A stretch of 64,000 nt of DNA from Pseudomonas sp. UBA1879 (GCF_002338065.1 NZ_DDHJ01000012.1:7946-71945); one strand, 5' to 3'. Numbered from the stretch's first letter, positions 22,548 to 34,032 are shown. Notes: generated from the letters alone by a model not told the origin. Made by a program: numbers and translations.

Positions 22548-23168
22548 ATGGCTCGTTACATTGGTCCAAAATGCAAACTCGCTCGTCGCGAAGGCACCGA
22601 TCTCTTTCTGAAGAGCGGCGTGCGCGCTATCGAATCGAAGTGCAACATTGAAGCAGCACCTGGTATTCACGGCCAGCGCCGCGGTCGCCAGTCCGACTAC
22701 GGTACCCAGCTGCGTGAAAAGCAGAAAGTCCGTCGTATCTATGGCGTTCTTGAGCGTCAGTTCAGCGGTTACTACAAAGAAGCGGCCGGCAAGAAAGGCG
22801 CTACTGGTGAGAACCTGCTGCAACTGCTCGAATGCCGTCTGGACAACGTTGTGTACCGCATGGGTTTCGGTTCCACTCGTGCCGAATCTCGTCAGCTGGT
22901 ATCGCACAAGTCGGTTAGCGTAAACGGCAAAACCGTTAACGTTCCGTCCTACCAGGTTCGTGCTGGTGACGTAGTCGCTATTCGCGAAAAAGCGAAAAAC
23001 CAGCTGCGTATCGTCCAGGCTCTCGATCTGTGTGCCCAACGTGGCCGCGTAGAATGGGTAGAAGTAGACACTGAGAAGAAATCTGGCGTCTTCAAAAACG
23101 TTCCAGCTCGCAGTGATCTGTCCGCCGACATCAACGAAAGCCTGATTGTCGAGCTCTACTCCAAGTAA
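22548..23168 (+). CDS. rpsD: 30S ribosomal protein S4
   Basis: S4 (206 aa) is a primary 16S binder and, in E. coli, translational repressor of this operon. The S4 RNA-binding domain (RQLVSHKSVSVNGKTVNVPS) is at about residues 110-130. No N-terminal zinc cysteines are seen, as usual in this group. The ATG has a CAGGAG site. Confidence 0.98.
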   Translation: MARYIGPKCKLARREGTDLFLKSGVRAIESKCNIEAAPGIHGQRRGRQSDYGTQLREKQKVRRIYGVLERQFSGYYKEAAGKKGATGENLLQLLECRLDNVVYRMGFGSTRAESRQLVSHKSVSVNGKTVNVPSYQVRAGDVVAIREKAKNQLRIVQALDLCAQRGRVEWVEVDTEKKSGVFKNVPARSDLSADINESLIVELYSK

Positions 23169-23190
23169 GGGCTAGAAAATAGGTGCATCC

Positions 23191-24192
23191 ATGCAGATTT
23201 CGGTAAATGAGTTCCTGACACCCCGTCACATTGATGTACAGGTTGTCAGTCCAACCCGCGCCAAGATCACTCTCGAGCCTCTCGAGCGTGGTTTTGGCCA
23301 TACCCTGGGCAACGCGCTGCGCCGCATCCTGTTGTCCTCCATGCCCGGCTGTGCAGTAGTCGAGGCCGAGATTGACGGTGTACTCCATGAGTACAGCGCC
23401 ATCGAAGGTGTACAGGAAGATGTCATCGAAATCCTGTTGAACCTTAAAGGTCTGGCTATCAAGCTGCACGGTCGAGACGAAGTTACGCTGACCTTGTCGA
23501 AGAAGGGTTCGGGGGTGGTTACCGCTGCCGATATTCAGCTGGATCATGATGTCGAGATCGTTAACCCCGATCACGTAATCGCTAACCTGGCGTCTAACGG
23601 CGCCCTGAACATGAAGCTCGTCGTAGCTCGTGGTCGCGGTTATGAACCAGCAGACTCGCGTCAGAGCGACGAAGATGAGAGCCGCAGCATTGGTCGCTTG
23701 CAGCTCGATTCCTCGTTCAGCCCGGTTCGTCGTATCGCATACGTGGTGGAAAACGCCCGTGTCGAGCAACGTACTAACCTGGATAAGCTGGTTATTGATC
23801 TGGAAACCAACGGTACTCTGGATCCTGAAGAGGCTATCCGTCGTGCAGCAACCATTCTGCAACAGCAGTTGGCTGCGTTCGTCGACCTCAAAGGTGACAG
23901 CGAACCTGTTGTAGTCGAACAGGAAGACGAGATCGATCCAATCCTGCTTCGTCCGGTTGACGATTTGGAACTGACCGTGCGTTCGGCCAACTGCCTTAAG
24001 GCGGAGAACATTTACTACATCGGTGACCTGATCCAACGCACCGAAGTGGAACTGTTGAAGACTCCGAACCTGGGCAAGAAATCCTTGACCGAGATCAAGG
24101 ACGTTCTGGCTTCTCGTGGTCTCTCCCTCGGCATGCGCCTCGACAACTGGCCGCCTGCAAGTCTTAAGAAGGACGACAAGGCGACTGCCTGA
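23191..24192 (+). CDS. rpoA: RNA polymerase alpha subunit
   Basis: Alpha (333 aa) dimerises to nucleate RNA polymerase and contacts UP elements and activators. The N-terminal assembly domain spans about residues 1-235, with the GFGHTLGNALRRILLSS dimer motif. The C-terminal domain keeps the DNA-contacting arginine in VRSANCLKAENI (equivalent to E. coli Arg265). It lies between rpsD and rplQ, the standard arrangement. Confidence 0.99.
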   Translation: MQISVNEFLTPRHIDVQVVSPTRAKITLEPLERGFGHTLGNALRRILLSSMPGCAVVEAEIDGVLHEYSAIEGVQEDVIEILLNLKGLAIKLHGRDEVTLTLSKKGSGVVTAADIQLDHDVEIVNPDHVIANLASNGALNMKLVVARGRGYEPADSRQSDEDESRSIGRLQLDSSFSPVRRIAYVVENARVEQRTNLDKLVIDLETNGTLDPEEAIRRAATILQQQLAAFVDLKGDSEPVVVEQEDEIDPILLRPVDDLELTVRSANCLKAENIYYIGDLIQRTEVELLKTPNLGKKSLTEIKDVLASRGLSLGMRLDNWPPASLKKDDKATA

Positions 24193-24234
24193 TCGTCGTA
24201 ATCACCGAACGTTGTGTTTGGTAAGGAATGAACC

Positions 24235-24621
24235 ATGCGTCATCGTAAAAGTGGACGTCACCTGAGCCGTACCAGCTCTCACCGCAAGGCCATGTTCCAA
24301 AACATGGCGGTGTCGCTGTTCGAGCACGAGCTGATCAAAACTACCCTGCCGAAAGCCAAAGAACTGCGTCGCGTTGCCGAGCCGCTGATCACTTTGGCCA
24401 AGAACGACAGCGTTGCTAACCGCCGTCTGGCTTTCGACCGTACCCGTTCGAAAGAAATCGTCGGCAAGCTGTTCAACGATCTGGGCAAGCGCTATGCAAC
24501 CCGCGAGGGTGGCTACCTGCGCATCCTGAAGTGCGGCTTCCGCGCTGGCGACAACGCGCCTATGGCGTACGTCGAGCTGGTTGATCGTCCAGTCGGTGGC
24601 TCTGTAGAAGCTGCTGAGTAA
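24235..24621 (+). CDS. rplQ: 50S ribosomal protein L17
   Basis: L17 (128 aa) lies close to the tunnel exit. MRHRKSGRHLSRTSSHRKAM is invariant in the family. It is the last gene of the alpha operon and is followed 15 bases later by a strong terminator. Confidence 0.98.
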   Translation: MRHRKSGRHLSRTSSHRKAMFQNMAVSLFEHELIKTTLPKAKELRRVAEPLITLAKNDSVANRRLAFDRTRSKEIVGKLFNDLGKRYATREGGYLRILKCGFRAGDNAPMAYVELVDRPVGGSVEAAE

Positions 24622-24636
24622 GACGTCAGTCTTCAC

Positions 24637-24666
24637 AAAAAACCGGGCTTAGGCCCGGTTTTTTGT
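24637..24666 (+). terminator. terminator of the alpha operon
   Basis: AAAAAACCGGGC (24637-24648) pairs with GCCCGGTTTTTT (24653-24664) with a four-base loop. Confidence 0.93.
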
Positions 24667-24881
24667 TGTTCCAAATAAAGTTGAATACAACACGTTATCA
24701 GTTGTAGTGCCCAGCAATTGCGCGAATCCTTAGTGATAAAGAGAACTCGCCTCATTTACCGCCATATTCGGCACCTAAAGTCATGAATTCGCCGAATTTG
24801 TTGGATTTTATGCCGTGTGAAAGGTGACCTTCTTCTCAGGTTGGTCCAAACTATCGTCTTTCACGAAGGAGATACACGGCG
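24667..24881 (+). promoter_or_regulatory. ferritin promoter region
   Basis: This 215-bp stretch encodes no protein. It contains a perfect small palindrome, AATTCG-C-CGAATT (24786-24798), and a GTGAAAG/CTTTCAC inverted pair (24817-24823 with 24860-24866) close to the gene. No convincing Fur box or clear -35/-10 pair was found. In P. aeruginosa the catalase gene katA occupies the corresponding position; no trace of it is visible. Confidence 0.4.
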
Positions 24882-25346
24882 ATGCAAGGCCACCCGGACG
24901 TCATCGATTATCTGAACACGCTGCTGACCGGCGAATTGGCTGCGCGGGACCAGTACTTCATCCATTCGCGAATGTATGAGGATTGGGGCTTCAGCAAGCT
25001 TTATGAGCGTATCAATCACGAGATGGAGGAAGAGGCACAGCACGCGGATGCGTTGATGCGTCGAATTCTCCTTCTTGAAGGGACGCCGCGCATGCGTCCG
25101 GACGATCTGGACGTCGGCACTACGGTGCCGGAGATGCTCGCCAGCGACCTTCGCCTCGAATACAAGGTTCGAGCCGCCTTGTGCAAAGGCATCGCACTTT
25201 GCGAGCAGCATAAGGACTACGTCAGCCGCGACATCCTGCGTTTGCAATTGGCTGACACTGAAGAAGACCATACTTACTGGCTTGAAAAGCAGATGGGCCT
25301 GATCAAATCCATCGGTCTGGAAAACTATCTCCAATCCCAGTTCTGA
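24882..25346 (+). CDS. ftnA: ferritin, FtnA type (annotated as bacterioferritin)
   Basis: This 154-aa iron-storage protein should form a 24-subunit shell that oxidises Fe(II) and stores it as Fe(III) mineral. The di-iron ligands are all visible: Glu18, Glu51, His54, a Glu at about 93, Glu127 and His130. The position of the bacterioferritin haem ligand Met52 is Ala, so the haem site at the subunit interface should be absent. This matches P. aeruginosa FtnA (PA4235, first called BfrA), which lies in the same place beside uvrA. The ATG has an AAGGAG site. It converges on uvrA across a shared terminator. Confidence 0.93.
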   Translation: MQGHPDVIDYLNTLLTGELAARDQYFIHSRMYEDWGFSKLYERINHEMEEEAQHADALMRRILLLEGTPRMRPDDLDVGTTVPEMLASDLRLEYKVRAALCKGIALCEQHKDYVSRDILRLQLADTEEDHTYWLEKQMGLIKSIGLENYLQSQF

Positions 25347-25358
25347 TCACCGCCCCGA

Positions 25359-25397
25359 AAAAAGCCCCTGTCATGATCGGCATGACAGGGGCTTTTT
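25359..25397. terminator. bidirectional terminator between ftnA and uvrA
   Basis: Perfect 17-bp arms (25359-25375 and 25381-25397, core GCCCCTGTCATG/CATGACAGGGGC) are flanked by A5 and T5, so the hairpin can end transcription from both convergent genes. Confidence 0.94.
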
Positions 25398-25412
25398 GTA
25401 TCTACACGTTGA

Positions 25413-28247
<2,835 letters not shown>

Positions 28248-28434
28248 AGTGGCCTCGCACGGCGGGCGTAAAACGTAGGAGTATACGGCGAAATACTGGA
28301 TGGATGCACACTATTGAAAGACGCGAGGCCTTACCCACGGAAAAGAAAAATCCCGCGATGCGCGGCAAAGCGTCGTATGTGCTGTACATCGATGGGACTG
28401 GTAGAATCGCCGCCGGTTCACATGAGGTTCTTCC

Positions 28435-29829
28435 ATGCACGATTCTCACAGCGAGCGCATGAGTGGCAGCGAAACCCGCGCGGCGAGCGGTCTGGCGCTG
28501 GTGTTCGCGTTCCGAATGCTTGGCATGTTCATGGTGCTGCCGGTCCTGGCGACTTATGGCATGGACCTGGCGGGCGCTAGCCCGGCGCTTATTGGTCTGG
28601 CGATTGGCGCATACGGCCTGACTCAGGCGGTGTTGCAGATTCCCTTCGGTATCATTTCCGATCGCATTGGCCGTCGCCCAGTGATTTACCTTGGCCTCGT
28701 GGTATTTGCCGTGGGCAGCGTGCTGGCCGCGCAGTCCACGTCGATCTGGGGGGTGATCGCCGGTCGCGTGCTGCAGGGCGCAGGCGCCATCTCGGCAGCG
28801 GTGATGGCGCTTCTGTCTGATTTGACCCGCGAGCAACATCGCACCAAGGCGATGGCGATGATCGGCATGACGATCGGGGTGTCGTTCGCCGTCGCCATGG
28901 TGGTTGGGCCGATTCTGACCAGCGCTTTCGGTCTTTCCGGGTTATTCCTCGCCACGGGTGCAATGGCCTTGATCGGCATCGCGATCATCGCGTTCGTGGT
29001 GCCGAAGTCCACAGTTACGCTCCAACACCGTGAATCCGGCCTTGCTCGTCAGGCTTTGGGCGCGACCCTGCGTCATCCTGATTTGCTACGTCTGGATGTA
29101 GGTATCTTCGCGTTGCATGCAATGCTCATGTCCAGTTTCGTCGCGTTGCCGCTGGCACTGGTGGAAAAAGCCGGTCTGCCCAAGGAGCAGCACTGGTGGG
29201 TCTACCTGACCGCGCTGCTGATCTCCTTCTTCGCAATGATCCCGTTCATCATCTACGGCGAAAAGAAGCGTCAGATGAAGCGTGTTTTGCTGGGCGCCGT
29301 CAGCGTGCTGATGCTCACTGAACTATTCTTCTGGGAGTTCGGCGACACGCTCCGGGCACTGGTCATCGGGACTGTGGTGTTTTTTACCGCGTTCAACCTG
29401 TTGGAAGCGTCGTTGCCATCGTTGATCAGCAAGGTGTCTCCGGCAGGGGGCAAAGGCACAGCCATGGGGATTTATTCCACCAGCCAGTTCCTCGGTTCCG
29501 CGGCAGGTGGCATCCTCGGCGGCTGGCTATTTCAGCACGGCGGACTGGGAGTGGTGTTTCTGGGGGGCGCAGCGCTGGCCGCCATTTGGCTCGTGTTTGC
29601 TGTTACCATGCGCGAGCCTCCGTACGTGACCAGCCTCCGCTTGCCGTTGTCGCCCGAGGCTCAACGCGACACGGGGCTTGCCGATCGCGTGTTGGCCGTG
29701 CGTGGAGTAACAGATGCAGTAGTGGTGGCCGATGAGGCTGCCATCTATATCAAATTTGACAAAGAACTGTTGGATCGGGCGTCTTTCGACGAAGTGGTCA
29801 ATCCAGCGTCGGAAACGGTTGAAGCCTAG
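28435..29829 (+). CDS. MFS transporter of the YajR type
   Basis: This 464-aa, twelve-helix major facilitator transporter has motif A as GIISDRIGRRPVI (about residues 76-88) and motif C-like glycine/proline-rich segments in helix 5. After the last helix comes a soluble C-terminal domain of about 70 residues (from LSPEAQRDTG onward) that looks like the ferredoxin-like YAM domain of E. coli YajR. The substrate is unknown, as it is for YajR. The ATG at 28435 has GAGG seven bases upstream. It is divergent from uvrA, and ssb begins nine bases after its stop, so the two are likely cotranscribed. Confidence 0.85.
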   Translation: MHDSHSERMSGSETRAASGLALVFAFRMLGMFMVLPVLATYGMDLAGASPALIGLAIGAYGLTQAVLQIPFGIISDRIGRRPVIYLGLVVFAVGSVLAAQSTSIWGVIAGRVLQGAGAISAAVMALLSDLTREQHRTKAMAMIGMTIGVSFAVAMVVGPILTSAFGLSGLFLATGAMALIGIAIIAFVVPKSTVTLQHRESGLARQALGATLRHPDLLRLDVGIFALHAMLMSSFVALPLALVEKAGLPKEQHWWVYLTALLISFFAMIPFIIYGEKKRQMKRVLLGAVSVLMLTELFFWEFGDTLRALVIGTVVFFTAFNLLEASLPSLISKVSPAGGKGTAMGIYSTSQFLGSAAGGILGGWLFQHGGLGVVFLGGAALAAIWLVFAVTMREPPYVTSLRLPLSPEAQRDTGLADRVLAVRGVTDAVVVADEAAIYIKFDKELLDRASFDEVVNPASETVEA

Positions 29830-29838
29830 GAGAACGTT

Positions 29839-30360
29839 ATGGCCCGTGGGGTTAACAAAGTCATATTGGTCGGCACATGCGGCCAGGATCCCGAAGTTCG
29901 CTACTTGCCTAACGGTAACGCTGTGACCAACCTGAGTCTGGCTACAAGCGAACAGTGGACCGACAAGCAAACCGGCCAGAAGGTCGAGAAGACCGAATGG
30001 CACCGCGTCTCGATGTTCGGCAAGGTTGCGGAGATCGCCGGCGAGTACCTGCGTAAAGGGTCGCAGGTCTACATCGAAGGCAAGCTGCAAACCCGCGAAT
30101 GGGAAAAGGACGGCATCAAGCGTTACACCACGGAAATCGTCGTGGACATGCAGGGCACCATGCAATTGCTGGGTGGCCGTCCGCAGGGCGACGCTCAACA
30201 GGGCCAAGGCGGTGGCGGTTATCAGAACTCGGCCCCGCGCCCACAGCAGTCGCGTCCGCAACCAGCACCGCAACCTCAGCGAGAGTCGCGTCCAGCGCCT
30301 CAGCAGGCGCCGCAGCCTGCTCCTGACTTCGACAGCTTCGATGACGATATTCCCTTCTGA
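29839..30360 (+). CDS. ssb: single-stranded DNA-binding protein
   Basis: SSB (173 aa) coats single-stranded DNA in replication, repair and recombination. An OB fold spans residues 1-110 (MARGVNKVILVGTCGQDPEV), then a Gln/Pro-rich flexible linker, then the acidic tip FDSFDDDIPF that recruits partner enzymes. The ATG has an AGGAGA site. It follows the MFS gene closely and ends at a bidirectional terminator. The uvrA/MFS/ssb order is conserved with P. aeruginosa. Confidence 0.98.
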   Translation: MARGVNKVILVGTCGQDPEVRYLPNGNAVTNLSLATSEQWTDKQTGQKVEKTEWHRVSMFGKVAEIAGEYLRKGSQVYIEGKLQTREWEKDGIKRYTTEIVVDMQGTMQLLGGRPQGDAQQGQGGGGYQNSAPRPQQSRPQPAPQPQRESRPAPQQAPQPAPDFDSFDDDIPF

Positions 30361-30394
30361 TTCCTCCGAGTCAGACGCAATAGCGCATCAAGCG

Positions 30395-30428
30395 AAAGCC
30401 CCCGCGCAGTTCAGCTGCCGGGGGCTTT
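30395..30428. terminator. terminator after ssb
   Basis: AAAGCCCCC (30395-30403) pairs with GGGGGCTTT (30420-30428). It lies between the convergent ssb and NTF2-like genes and can serve both. Confidence 0.85.
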
Positions 30429-30450
30429 GTCATTCTGCAACGCGCGGCAC

Positions 30451-30927
30451 TTACAGCCCAAGTTCGCTCAAGCCCGGATGATCGTCGGGACGACGCCCCA
30501 GCGGCCAGTGGAATTTACGTTCGGACTCCTGAATCGGCATGTCGTTGATGCAAGCGAAGCGGCGGTGCATCAAGCCGTCTTCGCTGAACTCCCAGTTTTC
30601 GTTGCCGTAGGAGCGGAACCAGTTGCCGGAGTCATCATGCCATTCGTACGCGTAGCGGACGGCAATGCGGTTGTCGGTGAAGGCCCACAGTTCTTTGATC
30701 AATCGGTAGTCCAATTCCTTTTTCCACTTGCGGGTGAGAAAGGCCTTGGCTTCTTCGCGATTGGTTGCGAATTCGGCGCGGTTACGCCATTGGGTGTCGA
30801 GGGTGTAAGCCAGCGAGACTTTTTCCGGATCGCGGCTGTTCCAGCCATCTTCGGCCAAGCGAATTTTCTGAATGGCGGATTCACGGGTGAACGGAGGGAG
30901 CGGCGGGCGAGTGGGTGCGTTGGACAT
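30451..30927 (-). CDS. NTF2-like protein (DUF1348)
   Basis: This 158-aa protein looks like the DUF1348 branch of the NTF2-like/SnoaL superfamily: AEDGWNSRDPEKVSLAYTLD near the N-terminus, then WKKELDYRLIKELWAFTDNRIAVRYAYEWHD. Such cone-shaped folds bind small ligands; no catalytic function is established for the family. The start at 30927 (MSNAPTRPP) is chosen because GGAGG lies seven bases upstream; the ATG 18 bases earlier would put that site inside the gene. It lies 62 bp downstream of the tetR gene on the same strand, so it is a likely target of that regulator. Confidence 0.82.
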   Translation of the reverse strand: MSNAPTRPPLPPFTRESAIQKIRLAEDGWNSRDPEKVSLAYTLDTQWRNRAEFATNREEAKAFLTRKWKKELDYRLIKELWAFTDNRIAVRYAYEWHDDSGNWFRSYGNENWEFSEDGLMHRRFACINDMPIQESERKFHWPLGRRPDDHPGLSELGL

Positions 30928-30989
30928 GGCAGAGCCTCCAGACAAAGTTGGATTGATCGGTGGGTGAAGCGTTCTTGAAGCTCAGGCCT

Positions 30990-31559
30990 TCAGGGCGAGG
31001 CCTGTTTCAGCAACAGCTGCGCAACATCTCGTGCGCTGTCGGCGGCGCTGTAATCGCCCATGACGCGCGCCATGGTGATGGCGCCTTCCATCAGTACCAG
31101 CAGCTGTCTGGCGAGGGCTAACGGCTGCTCGATGTTCAATTGCTCGGTCAATTCGAGCGCGTAATCCAGCAACTTTTGCTTGTGCAGCTTGGCGATCAGT
31201 CGAATCGGGTCGTTCGGGTTGCCCACTTCGCCTGCGGTATTGATGAACGCGCAGCCATGAAACCCCTCCGATTCGAACCAGCCCTTGAGCACCGTGAACA
31301 TGTTCAAGATGCGCGCTTGTGGGGTGTCCGCTTTGTCGGACTCGGTACGGAACCACCGCATCCATCGCACATCGCGGGCGTTTAGCGCGGCGGCGGCTAC
31401 GTCATCCTTGGTGGCGAAATAGCGATAGATGCTTTTCCGGGCAACGCCTGAGGTCTTCACCAGAAGATCCATGCCCGTGGCGTGAATCCCATTCTGATAA
31501 ATGAGCTGCTCGGCAGTCGCGAGAATTTTGTCTCGGGTGTCGGTGGTCTGTGAGTTCAT
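30990..31559 (-). CDS. TetR-family transcriptional regulator
   Basis: This 189-aa repressor has an N-terminal helix-turn-helix (about residues 28-50, MDLLVKTSGVARKSIYRYF) and a TetR_C-type ligand domain after it. The start at 31559 (MNSQTTDTRDKIL) is preferred over an in-frame start at 31619, because the longer form would bury the palindrome at 31571-31584 inside the gene. That palindrome lies just upstream and suggests autoregulation. It is probably cotranscribed with the downstream NTF2-like gene. The ligand is unknown. Confidence 0.88.
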   Translation of the reverse strand: MNSQTTDTRDKILATAEQLIYQNGIHATGMDLLVKTSGVARKSIYRYFATKDDVAAAALNARDVRWMRWFRTESDKADTPQARILNMFTVLKGWFESEGFHGCAFINTAGEVGNPNDPIRLIAKLHKQKLLDYALELTEQLNIEQPLALARQLLVLMEGAITMARVMGDYSAADSARDVAQLLLKQASP

Positions 31560-31570
31560 GCGTTGAAGGT

Positions 31571-31584
31571 AGAACGATCGTTCT
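31571..31584. promoter_or_regulatory. candidate TetR operator
   Basis: AGAACGATCGTTCT is a perfect 14-bp palindrome, extended by GAAGG on one side and CCTTC on the other with one base of offset. It lies 12-25 bp upstream of the proposed tetR start, the usual place for an autoregulatory operator. Confidence 0.6.
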
Positions 31585-31746
31585 CCTTCGTCAAGCCGGT
31601 TTTGAAAAATAACGTTCAATGCGCTTCACACCCATCGGCTCGCGGATGAAGGTTGCCGATGAAGCCGAACTTGCCAGGCGAAATTCGATCAGTTTCTGTG
31701 GGCATTGATTCCGCCGTCCCTCATGACTGAAGGAGTGACCTGCGTT

Positions 31747-33900
31747 TTGTCGAATTTCAAATCTGTCCTGCTGCTGTGCCTTGCGTTGTGCGTAGGTGGC
31801 TTGAACGCCTATGCGGCCGATGCGCCTGCCGCGAGTACCGCTCAGGCCGCAGCCCCAGCGGATGCCGCTCCCGCCACCGAACCTGCTCAGCCGGAAATCC
31901 TGGTGAAAGGTGGATTACTCGGTGTGATCAGCACCAGTATCGACAGCGTTCAGGACAAGCTGGATCTGGACGGCCATTTGCTCGACGCCTGGCGCCTGCG
32001 TGCTGACCGCGCGGCGGATGAACTGGGGAAACTGGTCAACAAACCTTCGTCCCGGTCGCCCTGGGCCATAGCGGGGGACTTCCTGATTCTGTCGATCGTC
32101 TGGATCGGCGCTTTTCTGATCTTGAACCGAATCGGCGCTTTCATTGCCAATCGTCTGTCGCGGCATAGGCTGCTGACTGCGCGCGAGCGCGTCCGCAATG
32201 TGCTGAGCTACGTGCTGCCGTTCACGATCCCGGCGGTGATATGTCTGCCGTTAACGCTGTACGTCAGTCACTTCATGCAGCTGTCGATTGGCCGGGCGCT
32301 GGCGCTGTGTCTGGCGTATTCCACCAGTAGCGGCATTTTTTCCACGTCGGTGCTGATGTCAGTGGTCGTGCTGTTCAACTCAGGTCACAAGCGCCCGGCG
32401 GTTCGCATCATTCGTGAATACGCGCCGCATCCGCTGTTCATCATTGGTTTCTTCGCGGCGTTGAGCGACGCGTTGACCAGTCCGCAGATTTCCCGACAGA
32501 TCGGCAGCAACGTCACTGTTAGCGTGGCGGCGTTCACCGGGTTGATGGCCTCGATCATGTTCTGCATCGTGGTCATCCGCATGCGTCGGCCTGTGGCGCA
32601 TTTGATTCGCAACCGACCGCTGAGCGCTCGGCTGACGCGCCCTGCACTGCAGCAAACGTTGAAGATTTTCTCGAGCCTTTGGCACTTGCCGATTTTGCTG
32701 ATGATTCTGGTCTCTGCGGTCAACCTGATCGGCGCTGGTGAGGACAGCCAGGAGGCATTGCGTTGCGCCGTCCTGACCACCATTTTGCTCATCGGCACCG
32801 TGTTTCTCAGCACGCTGTTCCAGCACATGTTCAAGCCTGCGGAGGCCCACAGTTCAAGGGTCTACAAGGAGCGCCTGCTGAGTCTGTTGCATGCGGTGCT
32901 GCGCATCGCTTTAGCGGTTGGATTCATCGAGCTGCTGGGCAGGATCTGGGGTTTTTCGCTGTTCGAATTTGCGCAGCGCAACGCGCTGGGCAAGGTCATC
33001 AGTGATTCGTTGAGCAGCATCGGGCTGATCTTGCTGGTGACGTGGCTGTTGTGGGTCGTGATGGACACGGCGATTCAGGAGGCGCTCAAGCCACCGACCA
33101 GCGCGCGCTCGTCGCGTCAGCCGAGCACGCGGGTCAAGACGATCCTGCCGCTGCTGCGCAACGCGATCAAAATCATTCTGGTGGTGATCTGCACCATTAC
33201 GACCATGGCCAATCTCGGGATCAACGTAGCGCCGTTGCTGGCCGGTGCCGGGGTGGTCGGTCTGGCCATCGGTTTCGGTTCGCAGCAGCTGGTACAGGAC
33301 GTGATCACTGGCCTGTTCATCATCATTGAGGACACGATTTCCATCGGCGACTGGGTAGTGCTGGATTCCGGCCACGCAGGCACTGTGGAAAGCCTGACCA
33401 TCCGCACCCTGCGTCTGCGCGACGGCAAGGGATTCGTGCATTCGGTGCCGTTCGGCCAGATCAAAGCAGTCACCAACCAGTCTCGGCAGTTTGCCTATGC
33501 GTTCTTTTCGTTCCAGTTCACCTACGACTCGGATGTGGATTCCGCGACCTCGCTCATTCGTGAAGCTGGGCAGGCGATCACCGATGATTTCCTGCTGGCC
33601 AGCAAACTGCAGGGGCCGCTGGAAGTGTTCGGGCTCGATCGTATGGACATGAACGGGATCGTGATCACGGCGCAGTTCCGCACGTCATCGGGTGGGCAAT
33701 ACGCGGTGAGCCGTGCGTTCAATGACAAGTTGAAGCGCCTTGTGGACAAGTCTCCTGACGTACGATTCGCGCAGACTTATCCACAACTGGTGATGAGCCC
33801 GCATAACGGCCAGTTTTCTCAGATGGAGGGTGACGAGCAGCAGGCGTTGCCGGGCAAGACGACGGTCGTGAACAAGGATGGGTCTGAAAGCCCGGTTTGA
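31747..33900 (+). CDS. large MscS-family mechanosensitive channel (YbiO-like)
   Basis: This is a 717-aa inner-membrane channel. It starts with a signal peptide (SNFKSVLLLCLALCVGGLNAYA), has an Ala/Pro-rich periplasmic stretch, then about ten membrane segments, and ends with the MscS core: the pore helix with AGAGVVGLAIGFGSQQLVQD, then the beta domain (GDWVVLDSGHAGTVESLTIR). The layout and length resemble E. coli YbiO. Such channels open under hypo-osmotic shock. The TTG at 31747 with GAAGGAG upstream gives the cleanest signal peptide; ATG 31723 is an alternative. It is divergent from tetR. Confidence 0.87.
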   Translation: MSNFKSVLLLCLALCVGGLNAYAADAPAASTAQAAAPADAAPATEPAQPEILVKGGLLGVISTSIDSVQDKLDLDGHLLDAWRLRADRAADELGKLVNKPSSRSPWAIAGDFLILSIVWIGAFLILNRIGAFIANRLSRHRLLTARERVRNVLSYVLPFTIPAVICLPLTLYVSHFMQLSIGRALALCLAYSTSSGIFSTSVLMSVVVLFNSGHKRPAVRIIREYAPHPLFIIGFFAALSDALTSPQISRQIGSNVTVSVAAFTGLMASIMFCIVVIRMRRPVAHLIRNRPLSARLTRPALQQTLKIFSSLWHLPILLMILVSAVNLIGAGEDSQEALRCAVLTTILLIGTVFLSTLFQHMFKPAEAHSSRVYKERLLSLLHAVLRIALAVGFIELLGRIWGFSLFEFAQRNALGKVISDSLSSIGLILLVTWLLWVVMDTAIQEALKPPTSARSSRQPSTRVKTILPLLRNAIKIILVVICTITTMANLGINVAPLLAGAGVVGLAIGFGSQQLVQDVITGLFIIIEDTISIGDWVVLDSGHAGTVESLTIRTLRLRDGKGFVHSVPFGQIKAVTNQSRQFAYAFFSFQFTYDSDVDSATSLIREAGQAITDDFLLASKLQGPLEVFGLDRMDMNGIVITAQFRTSSGGQYAVSRAFNDKLKRLVDKSPDVRFAQTYPQLVMSPHNGQFSQMEGDEQQALPGKTTVVNKDGSESPV

Positions 33901-33917
33901 GGGCCATGCATCTCTTA

Positions 33918-34005
33918 TGTGGGAGCCAGCTTGCTGGCGAACGCAGTGTGTCAGCGAACGTTTCGTGTATGCCCCGGCCCATTCGCCAGCTAGCCGGCTC
34001 CCACA
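33918..34005. repeat. inverted REP pair
   Basis: TGTGGGAGCCAGCTTGCTGG at 33918 faces its inverted copy (CCAGCTAGCCGGCTCCCACA) ending at 34005. It lies between the convergent channel and lhr genes and may act as their transcription barrier. Confidence 0.85.
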
Positions 34006-34032
34006 AGGTACGAGGTACGCAGGGCAGCAGAG

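Noticed and set aside
24667..24881. Fur box for the ferritin gene
   Set aside because: GATAAAGAG near 24736 shares only a few bases with the Fur consensus and has no inverted partner.
28248..28434. Possible LexA box between uvrA and the MFS gene
   Set aside because: The best match (CTG-N10-CAC near 28297) lacks one half-site base and the inner A/T-rich pattern, so it is not a convincing SOS box.
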